Of a stretch of DNA of 64,000 bases, positions 50,754 through 58,558 are shown in pieces. The notes beneath the pieces were generated by a model. The model did no database searches. It worked only from the letters and a program-made list of their open reading frames with translations, and had not been told where the DNA came from. This stretch comes from Thauera chlorobenzoica (GTDB lineage: Bacteria > Pseudomonadota > Gammaproteobacteria > Burkholderiales > Rhodocyclaceae): positions 372,001 through 436,000 of the forward strand of contig NZ_CP018839.1 of NCBI RefSeq assembly GCF_001922305.1, written 5' to 3'. The first letter of the stretch is position 1. Each line of letters starts with the position of its first letter. The position numbers were made by a program, and so were the translations under genes.

Positions 50754-51035
50754 TCAGGCCGCTTGAAATACCCGCATTTCGACGTGCAAACCGGCCGCGG
50801 CAGCCATGTTCACCAAGGCATCGAGGCCGAACAGGTTGATCTTCCCGCGCATCAGGTCGGAGACGCGCGGCTGCGTGACACCGAACAGCTTGGCCGCCTG
50901 CGACTGGCTCATTTCGGTGCGGGTGATGTGATCCTTGAGCGCCATCATCAGTTCGGACCGCAGCTTCATGTTCTCCGCCTCGGCCGGCGTGTCCTCGATG
51001 GCGTCCCAAACGCTGGAGTATCGTTGCTCGCTCAT
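50754..51035 (-). CDS. XRE-family antitoxin (HigA2-like)
   Basis: A 93-residue protein with the HTH MSQSQAAKLFGVTQPRVSDLMRGKINLFGLDALVNMAAAAGLHVEMRV. This group pairs with RelE/Gp49-like toxins encoded upstream. It overlaps the toxin stop by 4 bp. Confidence 0.92.
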   Translation of the reverse strand: MSEQRYSSVWDAIEDTPAEAENMKLRSELMMALKDHITRTEMSQSQAAKLFGVTQPRVSDLMRGKINLFGLDALVNMAAAAGLHVEMRVFQAA

Positions 51036-51370
51036 TGCCCTGGCTCCTTCACCAAGTCGCGGTAACGCTTCGCGGCGAGATCCACGTCGGCCTTGCTGGT
51101 CTTCTCCGTCTTCTTCTGGAAGCAGTGAAGCACATACACGGCGTCGGTGAACTTCGCCACATAGATGATCCGGAACGCGCCGCTCGCGTCCCGAATCCGA
51201 ATCTCCCGAACGCCCTGGCCTACGGTGCTCATCGGCTTCCAGTCGTCGGGCTCGCGACCCCTCTGCACCTGGTCGATCTGGTGGCCGGCCTCGCGTCGCA
51301 CGGCCAGTGGAAAGGCGCGCAGGTCATCGAGGGAGCTTTCCAGGAACTTGACGGGCTTGGGATCAGGCAT
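51032..51370 (-). CDS. RelE/HigB-like toxin (Gp49 family)
   Basis: A 112-residue protein: KPVKFLESSLDDLRAFPLAVRREAGHQIDQVQRGREPDDWKPMSTVGQGVREIRIRDASGAFRIIYVAKF and VLHCFQKKTEKT match the phage Gp49-like HigB toxins, with the conserved FxKKT end. The ATG at 51370 begins the family domain. With the next gene it forms an intact TA operon. Confidence 0.93.
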   Translation of the reverse strand: MPDPKPVKFLESSLDDLRAFPLAVRREAGHQIDQVQRGREPDDWKPMSTVGQGVREIRIRDASGAFRIIYVAKFTDAVYVLHCFQKKTEKTSKADVDLAAKRYRDLVKEPGQ

Positions 51371-51454
51371 GCTGCGACTATACAAAATTTTGTATGTTCT
51401 GACAAGCGGGCAGGCCAGGCAACCGGCTTAGCGTACGATTTTTCCGTTTTCTGA

Positions 51455-51590
51455 GGCCTGCCGCAAAACCTCGCCGCCGCGATCTTCCAGGCCGAACGCC
51501 TGCAGACGCCCGCGGCCTGGACGAGGTGTTCGCCGACCCGCCGGGTCGCCTCCACCGGCCAGCCATTGAAGGGGATCGGGGCTGGCCTCG
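51455..51590 (+). pseudogene. Internally deleted remnant of the Rpn gene (displaced copy 2)
   Basis: CTGCCGCAAAACCTCGCCGCCGCGATCTTCCAGGCC matches 50099-50134, and then, at GCGGCC, the sequence jumps to CTGGACGAGGTGTTCGCCGA, matching 50561-50580, and runs on to CATTGAAGGGGATCGGG. So this is an Rpn gene copy that has lost about 420 bp in the middle and everything upstream. Confidence 0.82.
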
Positions 51591-51693
51591 TTTTACTCGC
51601 GGGCTCGCGCGCAGCGATTTTTTACCGCGGCCCAAGGGGTAGATGACATCAGCGGGTAGTCGCCCTTCTTCGCAACGATCTGTTCCCAGTAGT

Positions 51694-52005
51694 TCAGACC
51701 ATCTTGATGACCAGGCGCTTGCCGCAGGCATGTGCGTACTTGCGCAGCGTGGCGAACGAGGGCGAATGGTGTTCGCTGCGGATCGAGGCTTCCAGGCGCG
51801 ACACAGCACTCTTGGTCGTTCCCATGCGGGCTGCGACTTCCTCTTGGGTCAGGCCCGCCTGCTTGCGGGCCTGCAGCAGTTCGTTGAGTGCAGCGTACTC
51901 TTCTTCCAGGCCGTCCCACGCGGCCTTGAATCCTGGCCGTTGCATGGCACGGGCAAGTTCCGCCTTGGTGTCCAGGCGAACCGGCTTGAATTGCTCACTA
52001 TGCAT
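51694..52005 (-). CDS. XRE-family antitoxin
   Basis: A 103-residue protein with a central helix (GFKAAWDGLEEEYAALNELLQARKQAGLTQEEVAARMGTTKSAVSRLEA) that is the typical XRE/HigA HTH. The toxin gene upstream overlaps it by 8 bp. Complete. Confidence 0.93.
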   Translation of the reverse strand: MHSEQFKPVRLDTKAELARAMQRPGFKAAWDGLEEEYAALNELLQARKQAGLTQEEVAARMGTTKSAVSRLEASIRSEHHSPSFATLRKYAHACGKRLVIKMV

Positions 52006-52324
52006 GTTTGACCTCCTTCAGTCGCTTGCGGGCTGTCTTCAGTTCCCGATCGGGCGTTTCCTGCGTCTTCTTGATAAAGCTGTGCAGGATCACAATCTCG
52101 CGTCCGACCATCGTGCAGTAGAACGCACGGCCAATTCCTTCCGCGCCCTTGCAACGTAACTCGAAGAGTCCGTCGCCCATGGCACGTGAGTGCGGCAGGC
52201 GTAGGTCGGCACCGTGCTCTTCCATCAGTAAGAGCAGGCGAAGGTAGTCGGCGTAGATGCCAACCGGCCACTCGGTGATCTCGCGTTGCACGCGCTCGTT
52301 GAAGTAACTGACAGTCCAGTTCAC
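51998..52324 (-). CDS. RelE/HigB-like toxin (Gp49 family)
   Basis: A 108-residue protein: WTVSYFNERVQREITEWPVGIYADYLRLLLLMEEHGADLRLPHSRAMGDGLFELRCKGAEGIGRAFYCTMVGREIVILHSFIKKTQETPDRELKTA, the phage-derived Gp49-like HigB pattern with FIKKTQxTP. Second intact HigBA-type pair of this island. A palindromic operator lies directly upstream. Confidence 0.94.
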   Translation of the reverse strand: MNWTVSYFNERVQREITEWPVGIYADYLRLLLLMEEHGADLRLPHSRAMGDGLFELRCKGAEGIGRAFYCTMVGREIVILHSFIKKTQETPDRELKTARKRLKEVKHA

Positions 52325-52333
52325 GTCCTGGAT

Positions 52334-52351
52334 GTTAGCGAATTTGCTAAC
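52334..52351. promoter_or_regulatory. Operator of the HigBA-type pair
   Basis: GTTAGC-GAATTT-GCTAAC, 6-base arms, 10 bp upstream of the toxin start. A good candidate binding site for the antitoxin dimer. Confidence 0.65.
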
Positions 52352-52392
52352 TTTTGCAACTGGGTAGCCTCGGCAAGGGTGATGCCCGGCCG

Positions 52393-53787
52393 CTAACAGG
52401 ATGTTGATTTAATAGGTTTTCCAGCATCCATGCGGGTTGTGAGGCTGATATAATTACATCTGCATTAAGAAACTGATTATTCTCATGCGCGGCATCGACC
52501 ATAAACAGAACGCCCTGTTCAGCTACGTCAATATCGAAGACCGCATTGACCGGGATCATCCGTTGCGCCGGATCAAAACGCTGGCCGATATGGTTCTGCG
52601 CACGATGTCGCCGCAATTCGATGCGTTGTATGCCGATGGTGGCCGCCCGTCGATTGCACCGGAACGCTTGTTGCGGGCGTCGCTGTTGCAATGTCTGTTT
52701 TCGATTCGCTCGGAGCGTGCGCTGGTCGAGCATATCGATTTCAACATGATGTTCCGGTGGTTCGTCGGCATGACGCTGGACGAGCCGGTCTGGGATCACT
52801 CGACGTTCAGCGCCAATCGCGAGCGGCTCCTCAAGGAGAGCGTGATGCGCGAGTTCTTCGGTGGCGTGGTGGCGATCGCCGAATGGGCCGAGCTGGTGTC
52901 GGACGAGCATTTCAGTGTCGACGGCTCGCTGTTGCGGGCGTGGGCCTCGCACAAGAGCATGATGGCCCGGGACGGCTCCGACGAGCCGCCCGGACCGGAT
53001 CAGGGACGCAACCCCGAGGTGGACTTTCGCGGCAAGAAGCGCTCGAACAAGACGCACGTCTCGCGCACCGACCCGCAGGCCCTGCTCGCCAGCAAGGGCG
53101 GCGGCGTGGCGTACCTGAGCTACACCACGCATGCGTTGGCCGAGAATCGTCACGGTCTGATCGTCGATGTCCACACTACGACCGCCACCGGAACCGCTGA
53201 GCGTGAGGCGGCGTTGGTGATGGCCAGGCGCAGCATCAAGCCCGGCAATTCGGCGCACAAGCCGACGCTGGCGGCCGACCGGGGGTACGACACCGCCGAG
53301 TTCATCGCCGCGCTCGAGCCGCTGGGCATTGCCCCGCATGTCGCGGCCAAGGTCAAGGGCAGCGCCGTGCCCAATGAGGTGAAGTCGTCCCCCGGTTACG
53401 CGGTCAGCCTGCGCCGACGCAAGATGATCGAAGAGGCCTTTGGCTGGGCGAAGGATATCGGCACGCTGCGCCATGCGATGGCGCGTGGGCTGGATCGAAT
53501 CCGTGCGCATGCGTTGCTCAATTTCTCGGCTTATAACCTGACGAGATTGGGCAATCTGCTGGCGCCGTAATTCGCGGGCGCCCTGGCGCCCTGCGGATGG
53601 GAAACGTTGTAGTCGAAAAACCATGTCTTTGCGGCGACAGGAGCGCTGCTGATTTGCGGTAGCACAATCGACGGAAAAGTCAGCTTGAATCGGCATGATC
53701 ACGGGGAAAGCGGGCGATTTTCAAAGTCGATTTTTCCCCGGGGACTGGAAACCGAAGGTGAACCCGAGATTTTCAACACCCTGCTAA
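52393..53787 (+). mobile_element. IS5/IS1182-type insertion sequence
   Basis: One transposase gene between inverted ends: left CTAACAGGATGTTGA, right (reverse-complemented) TTAGCAGGGTGTTGA. Two readings of the ends are possible. Either the element is 52393-53787 with a CCG duplication (52390-52392, 53788-53790), or it is 52397-53783 with a CTAA duplication, a target used by IS5. The first keeps one reading frame across the join (GDAR-PHVHI). It is an intact element of about 1.39 kb. Confidence 0.85.
52485..53570 (+). CDS. IS5/IS1182-type transposase
   Basis: A 361-residue DDE transposase: MRGIDHKQNALFSYVNIEDRIDRDHPLRRIKTL and RALVEHIDFNMMFRWFVGMTLDEPVWDHSTFSANRERL are typical of this group. 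Catalytic residues are Asp in FSVDGSLLRAW, Asp in LAADRGYDT and Glu in KMIEEAFGWAK. Full length, no frameshift. Confidence 0.95.
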   Translation: MRGIDHKQNALFSYVNIEDRIDRDHPLRRIKTLADMVLRTMSPQFDALYADGGRPSIAPERLLRASLLQCLFSIRSERALVEHIDFNMMFRWFVGMTLDEPVWDHSTFSANRERLLKESVMREFFGGVVAIAEWAELVSDEHFSVDGSLLRAWASHKSMMARDGSDEPPGPDQGRNPEVDFRGKKRSNKTHVSRTDPQALLASKGGGVAYLSYTTHALAENRHGLIVDVHTTTATGTAEREAALVMARRSIKPGNSAHKPTLAADRGYDTAEFIAALEPLGIAPHVAAKVKGSAVPNEVKSSPGYAVSLRRRKMIEEAFGWAKDIGTLRHAMARGLDRIRAHALLNFSAYNLTRLGNLLAP

Positions 53788-53925
53788 CCGCATGTCCATA
53801 TCGACAAGGGGGCGGCGATCGCCAAGGTTTGGCTGCATGATGGTGCGATAGCACGCAGTCCGGGCTTTGCTGCATCGGAGTTGGGAAAGATTCAGCGTTT
53901 GGTGCGCCATGAACACGGCTTGCTG
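53788..53925 (+). pseudogene. Fragment of a DUF4160-like gene beside the IS
   Basis: Directly after the IS the plus strand reads PHVHIDKGAAIAKVWLHDGAIARSPGFAASELGKIQRLVRHEHGLL, matching the (P)PHVHV...AKFWL...GFxxxELxxIxxLVxEH pattern of DUF4160 proteins. No start and no natural end remain. On the other side of the IS the codons GKGDARP would join in frame, so the IS may have landed inside this gene. Confidence 0.55.
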
Positions 53926-53949
53926 CGCTCCCAGCGTGCAACTACACTG

Positions 53950-53978
53950 CGTAATACCAGTCGGCAAATGGTATTACG
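53950..53978. promoter_or_regulatory. Operator of the RHH/PIN toxin-antitoxin pair
   Basis: CGTAATACC (53950-53958) and GGTATTACG (53970-53978), perfect 9-base arms around 11 bases, ending 4 bp before the antitoxin start. Confidence 0.75.
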
Positions 53979-53982
53979 TAGA

Positions 53983-54231
53983 ATGAACAACCTTTCCATC
54001 AAGATTGATCCCGATCTCGAACGCGCCCTCGTACTGGCAAGCGAGCGCGAACACGTCAGCAAGTCCGAGCTGATGCGCCGCGCACTCGCGAGTTACCTGA
54101 ACCAGCGCGCCGCAGTCACGTCGGCACCGTCCGCGCTCGATCTGGCCGGCGATCTTGCAGGCTGCTTCAGTGGCGGGCCTGCAGACCTGTCGTCCAATCC
54201 GCGCCACCTCGAGGATTTCGGCCGGCGATGA
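53983..54231 (+). CDS. CopG-type ribbon-helix-helix antitoxin
   Basis: An 82-residue protein: NNLSIKIDPDLERALVLASEREHVSKSELMRRALASYL is the RHH signature, and the C-terminal tail (LDLAGDLAGCFSGGPADLSSNPRHLEDFGRR) is the usual VapC-binding extension. Its end overlaps the PIN toxin start by 4 bp. The start at 53983 sits just after a strong inverted repeat. Confidence 0.92.
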   Translation: MNNLSIKIDPDLERALVLASEREHVSKSELMRRALASYLNQRAAVTSAPSALDLAGDLAGCFSGGPADLSSNPRHLEDFGRR

Positions 54232-54647
54232 ACCACCGGCTGATCCTCGACACCGGCCCCTGGGTCGCACTGCTTTGCCGGGATGACGGCTATCACGACT
54301 GGGCCAAGGCGCAGTTCGCACAATTTCCCGGCCCTTTCCTGACCTGTGAGGCAGTGGTTGCGGAAACGTGCTTTCTGCTCGCCCGCGCCGGCTTCGACCC
54401 CGCCCGGGCGCTCATGCTGCTCGAGCGCGGCGCAGTTCGGATTGCCATGCCGCTTGAAGAACAGATCGCACCGGTGCGCCGGCTGTTCGAACGCTACGAC
54501 AACGTGCCCGCCTCGCTGGCCGACGCCTGCCTCGTGCGCATGTCCGAGCTGTTCGAACCCTGTAGCATCCTGACTCTCGACAGCGATTTCGGCATCTACC
54601 GGCGCCACGGCCGCAAGACGATTCCCGTTATATCGCCCCACGCGTAG
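54228..54647 (+). CDS. VapC-type PIN-domain toxin
   Basis: A 139-residue PIN protein: LILDTGPWVALL carries the first Asp, FLTCEAVVAETCFLL the Glu, VPASLADACLVRM the third acid and ILTLDSDFGIYR the last Asp. All catalytic residues are present. It forms an intact TA pair with the preceding RHH gene and is the last accessory gene before motility genes resume. Confidence 0.94.
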   Translation: MNHRLILDTGPWVALLCRDDGYHDWAKAQFAQFPGPFLTCEAVVAETCFLLARAGFDPARALMLLERGAVRIAMPLEEQIAPVRRLFERYDNVPASLADACLVRMSELFEPCSILTLDSDFGIYRRHGRKTIPVISPHA

Positions 54648-54806
54648 CACGCCGCGGCCGATCGCAGGCTCGCCCGGCCCCGCGACTGCCGTCCTGCCCC
54701 GCCCCGTCCGGCCGTGGAAAGCTTAGAATGGCCGCCCGCCACGCGTTGGGAATAACGGGTGGTTTGTGCATGGGGCCGCGCTGCAGGGCGGGTGGAGACG
54801 AGGACG

Positions 54807-56492
54807 ATGGGCGACGAGCAGGACAAGTACAACCGGGTGGACAACCCGATCGAAGTCGAACAGCTGCTGGGGGCGCTGAGCGACGCCGACGGCGCCTGGA
54901 TTCGCCTCGAGCGCGACGATGCCGAGCCGCAGCCGGTGCTGGTGGCCGAGCAGCGTCCGGGCGAGGTGCTGGTGCTCGATATCGGCGCGGTGCGCGAGAT
55001 CGCCGGCGAGCTGCGCCGCGGGCAGGCGTTCCGCGTGCTGGGGCGGGCCGGCGAACGCCTGCTGCGCACCGAACCGATGGTGGCCGAGGCGGTGCGTGAG
55101 GAAGGGGGGCGGGTGTATTGCGACTGCCCCTATCCGGTGGCGCTGGGGGTGCTGCAGCGGCGCGAGGCGTTTCGCGCCCGCCTGCGTCCGGGGATGGAGG
55201 TCGGGGTGGTGGTGCGCAGCGCCGATGCCGCCGGCAGCGTGCATGGCGACCTGCGTGACCTCTCGCTCGGTGGTTGCCAGGTGGCGCTGCCGCTGTCGTC
55301 GGGCACCCGCCTGCGCGATGCGTCGTCGCCGCTGGAAATGGAGCTGTGCTTTCCCAACGGCACGCGCTTCATCATCGCCGCGCAGACCACCCGCTTCAAC
55401 ACCGACATCCGCCGCCACGCGATGTTCGTCGGCTTTCGCTTCGAGGCCCCGAGCGCGGAGCAGGAGCGCCTGCTGTGGCAGTTCGTGCGCGAAATCGAGC
55501 GCGAAGTGGCGCGCCTGGACGGCACCCTGGCCGGCACCGTGCAGCCCTCGCCGCTGCTCACGCCGCCGCCCGGGGCCGAGCCGCCGGTGGGCTGGCGCGC
55601 GGCGCTGGTGCATCCGACGCCGATGGCGCGCCGTCTGGCACGGGTGGCGGGTTATCTCGACGCCCAGGCGCTGGAATTGCAGCACGGCGGCGACGTGGAC
55701 CCGGCGCAGCTGTCGCGCCACGCCGACCTGCTGCTGACGCTGCTCGACGAAGACCGCGAGGCAGTGCTGTTCGCCACCCGCTGCATGCACCGCGAGCCGA
55801 TGCCGGTGCGCCACGGCCTGGCGGTGGCGGCGCACCTGGTGGACCTGATGGGCGGGCCGCGGGTGACACCCGCGCTGCGCAAGGCGGTGGCGGCGGCGGC
55901 GATGGTGCACGACCTCGGCAAGGTGCTGCTGCCGGCCGAGCTGCTGGCTGCGACTACGCTCGATGCGCCAGCGCGCGCGCGCCTGGCCGAGCATGTCGGC
56001 CTGCTCGCCGAGCGCCTGGGGCGCTGCCGCTGGCTGGCGCCGAGCGTGGTGACTGCGGTCATCGGCCAGATCAACGAGCGCCTGGACGGTAGCGGCTACC
56101 CCGCTGGCGCGCGCGCCGATGCGCTCGGCGAGCTGGCGCGCGCGGCGGCGGTGGTGGATGCGGTGGAGGCGATGCGCCGTGCCCGCGCCGACCGCCCGGC
56201 GCTGTCGCTGGCGGAGATCTACCGTACCCTGCTGCGCCCCGATTCGCCTTTCGACCCGAACTGGGTGCGGCGCCATCTGCGCCATTTCGGCGCCTTGCCG
56301 GTGGGCGCGCTGGTGCGCTACGCGGGCGACCACCTGGCCTGGGTGCAGCGCCTGGACGATGCGCGCCGCCCGATCCAGGTGGAACTGACCGACCGCATCG
56401 TCGCGCCCGAAACCCTGACCGGCGAGATCCTGCGCGGCCCGGCGCTGGCGCGGCTGGGCGCGGTGGTGGAGGAATGCCCGGTCGACGCCTGA
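54807..56492 (+). CDS. YcgR-like PilZ domain fused to an HD-GYP domain
   Basis: A 561-residue protein. Residues about 12-110 form a YcgR-type N-terminal domain. About 115-225 is a PilZ domain with both c-di-GMP motifs (R119-EAF-R123, and D151-L-S153-L-G-G156). About 280-545 is an HD-GYP-like domain with VHDLGK (residues 367-372) and LDGSGYP (426-432). The HHE of the usual HHExxDGxGYP is replaced by INE (422-424), so metal binding and hydrolysis may be impaired. YcgR brakes the flagellar motor when c-di-GMP is bound. Combining this reader with a phosphodiesterase-like domain is unusual. GAGG precedes the ATG at 54807. Confidence 0.87.
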   Translation: MGDEQDKYNRVDNPIEVEQLLGALSDADGAWIRLERDDAEPQPVLVAEQRPGEVLVLDIGAVREIAGELRRGQAFRVLGRAGERLLRTEPMVAEAVREEGGRVYCDCPYPVALGVLQRREAFRARLRPGMEVGVVVRSADAAGSVHGDLRDLSLGGCQVALPLSSGTRLRDASSPLEMELCFPNGTRFIIAAQTTRFNTDIRRHAMFVGFRFEAPSAEQERLLWQFVREIEREVARLDGTLAGTVQPSPLLTPPPGAEPPVGWRAALVHPTPMARRLARVAGYLDAQALELQHGGDVDPAQLSRHADLLLTLLDEDREAVLFATRCMHREPMPVRHGLAVAAHLVDLMGGPRVTPALRKAVAAAAMVHDLGKVLLPAELLAATTLDAPARARLAEHVGLLAERLGRCRWLAPSVVTAVIGQINERLDGSGYPAGARADALGELARAAAVVDAVEAMRRARADRPALSLAEIYRTLLRPDSPFDPNWVRRHLRHFGALPVGALVRYAGDHLAWVQRLDDARRPIQVELTDRIVAPETLTGEILRGPALARLGAVVEECPVDA

Positions 56493-56501
56493 AGCGGCGT
56501 C

Positions 56502-56528
56502 TCAAGTCCGTGCTTCGGTCGCCGATAA
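56502..56528 (+). promoter_or_regulatory. Sigma-28 (FliA) promoter of fliDST
   Basis: TCAAGTCC, 11 bases, GCCGATAA. The -10 half matches the consensus exactly and the spacing is exact, 121 bp before fliD. Confidence 0.85.
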
Positions 56529-56648
56529 ACCGAACAGCAGCGTGCGCCGGCGGTTTCTCCGTCGAGTGCACGCCGCCGCGCCCTGTCACACTGACCGTTG
56601 GCGTGGCGGCTGAAGAAATCCACGATCGACGTTGACGGGAGGCAGGAC

Positions 56649-58073
56649 ATGGCCAGCATCAGCGCCCTGGGCATCGGCTCGGGGCTGGACCTGAACGGGT
56701 TGCTCGACCAGCTCAATTCGGCCGAGCGCGGCAAGCTCGCGCCGATCACGCAGCAGAAGAAAGTGGTGCAGGCGCGCATTTCGGCCTACGGCCGCATGCA
56801 GAGCGCGCTGGCGAGCTTTCGCGACGCCGCGACCAAGCTGGCCAATCCGGCGCATTTCCGCCAGGTGTCGAGCTCGGTGTCGGGCAGCGCGGTAAAGGCG
56901 ACGTCGTCGACCGATGCGGTGGCCGGGCGCTACGACGTCGAGGTAACCCATCTGGCGCGCGCGCAGAGCCTGGCGACGGCCGGCTTCGCCGCCAGCGACA
57001 CCGACCTCGGCGCCGGCACGCTGACGATCGAGGTGGGCGAAGGCGGGGGCGCGAAGACGCTGAGCATCGCACTGAGTGCGGACAAGAGCTCGCTGGCCGA
57101 CATCCGCGACGCGATCAACGCCGAAAACGCCGGAGTGACCGCTTCGCTGGTCAACGATGGCAGCGCCGAGCCCTGGCGGCTGGTGCTGAGCACCACGGCG
57201 ACCGGAACGGCGGCGGCGGTGAAGTCGGTGGCCTTCAGCCATGACGGCGGCGATGTCGAGCTGGAAACGAAGTTCGCCTTCGATGGCGCGACCTACGATC
57301 CGCTCAACCCGCCCGCCGGCGCCGCCAGCGAAACGGTGGCGGCGCGGGATGCGTCGTTCAAGGTCAATGGGGTGGCCATCTCCAGCGGCAGCAACACCGT
57401 CGAAAACGCGATCCAGGGGGTGAAGCTGAACCTGGCCGAAGCCGGCACGGCGACGGTGACGGTGAGCCGCAATGAAAGCGGGGTGAAGGACGGGGTCGAT
57501 AATTTCGTCAAGGCCTACAACAGCCTGCATTCGGCCTTGCGCGACCTGAGCAGCTTCGACGCCGAAAGCGGCTCTGCCGGCATCCTGCTCGGCGACAGCA
57601 CGCTGCGTTCGGTGCAGTCCCAGCTGCGCCGCGAGATTACCGCGATGGGCGGAGCGGGCGACGTGCGCATGCTCTCGGACCTGGGCATCCGCGTCCAGCT
57701 CGATGGCTCGCTGAAGGCCGAAGGCACCACGCTCGCCGACAAGATCGCCGCCGATCCCGCTGCGGTGGCGGCCTTTTTCGCCGGCACCGAAGCCGACGCG
57801 TCAACCGGGCTGGCCGCGCGCCTGGAGGCGCGGATCAAGCCGATGCTCGACAGCGGCGGCCTGTTCGACAACGCCACCAAGGCGCAAAAAGCCCAGGTGA
57901 AGTCCCTCGACCAGCGCTATGCGCGCATGGAAGAGGGCATCGAGGCCACGATCGCGCGCTACCGCGAACAGTTCCGCCAGCTCGACAGCATGGTCGCCAG
58001 CATGAACCAGACCAGCGGCTACCTGACCCAGCAGTTCGACAATTTGAATGCCATGCTCAAGGGTTCGAAGTAA
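56649..58073 (+). CDS. fliD: Flagellar filament capping protein FliD
   Basis: A 474-residue filament cap and adhesin. The N-terminus MASISALGIGSGLDLNGLLDQLNSAERGKLAPI and the C-terminal coiled coil (LDQRYARMEEGIEATIARYREQFRQLDSMVASMNQTSGYLTQQFDNL) are the FliD termini. The domains between (residues about 100-400) form the cap. GGGAGG precedes the ATG at 56649. fliS follows 80 bp later. Confidence 0.97.
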   Translation: MASISALGIGSGLDLNGLLDQLNSAERGKLAPITQQKKVVQARISAYGRMQSALASFRDAATKLANPAHFRQVSSSVSGSAVKATSSTDAVAGRYDVEVTHLARAQSLATAGFAASDTDLGAGTLTIEVGEGGGAKTLSIALSADKSSLADIRDAINAENAGVTASLVNDGSAEPWRLVLSTTATGTAAAVKSVAFSHDGGDVELETKFAFDGATYDPLNPPAGAASETVAARDASFKVNGVAISSGSNTVENAIQGVKLNLAEAGTATVTVSRNESGVKDGVDNFVKAYNSLHSALRDLSSFDAESGSAGILLGDSTLRSVQSQLRREITAMGGAGDVRMLSDLGIRVQLDGSLKAEGTTLADKIAADPAAVAAFFAGTEADASTGLAARLEARIKPMLDSGGLFDNATKAQKAQVKSLDQRYARMEEGIEATIARYREQFRQLDSMVASMNQTSGYLTQQFDNLNAMLKGSK

Positions 58074-58153
58074 GCCGGGACGCACAACAGAGAGATGACG
58101 CGACGACCGCCGCACCGCGTGCGGCGTGCGACAAGAAAAAAAGGAGTGATGCC

Positions 58154-58558
58154 GTGAATGTTCGTTACGGAGCCCGCGCCTATGCGCGCGTGGGAATCGA
58201 GAGCGGGGTGATGTCGGCCAATCCGCACAAGCTGATCGTGATGCTGTTCGACGGTGCGGCCGGTTTCATCCGCGCCGCCCGCCTGCACATGCAGGCCGGT
58301 CAGGTGGCGGCCAAGGGCGAGGCGATCTCGAAGGCGATCGATGTCGTCGGCGGCCTGTCGAGCGCACTCGACCATGAGCGCGGCGGCGAACTGGCAGGGC
58401 GGCTGGAGTCGCTGTACGACTACATTTCCGACCTGCTGCTGAAGGCGAACCTGGAAAACAGCGTGGCCCGGCTCGATGAAGCCGAGCGCCTGCTCGCGGA
58501 CATCGCTTCGGCGTGGCGCGAGATCGGCGAGGCTGCCGCGGAGCCGGTCGATGGCTAG
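58154..58558 (+). CDS. fliS: Flagellar export chaperone FliS
   Basis: A 134-residue four-helix chaperone for flagellin: SANPHKLIVMLFDGAAGFIRAARLHMQAGQVAAKGEAISKAIDVVGGLSSALDHERGGELAGRLESLYDYISDLLLKANL is the FliS pattern. It starts with GTG at 58154 after AAGGAG. It overlaps fliT by 8 bp. Confidence 0.96.
   Translation: MNVRYGARAYARVGIESGVMSANPHKLIVMLFDGAAGFIRAARLHMQAGQVAAKGEAISKAIDVVGGLSSALDHERGGELAGRLESLYDYISDLLLKANLENSVARLDEAERLLADIASAWREIGEAAAEPVDG

Noticed and set aside
52347..53702. 451-codon minus-strand frame opposite the IS5-type transposase
   Set aside because: Antisense of the transposase; no recognisable fold and spans the IS end.
31802..54700. Chromosomal integron (TA cassettes with attC sites)
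   Set aside because: No integrase gene; spacer repeats lack the GTTRRRY core and R/L box layout, and cassette orientation is mixed.
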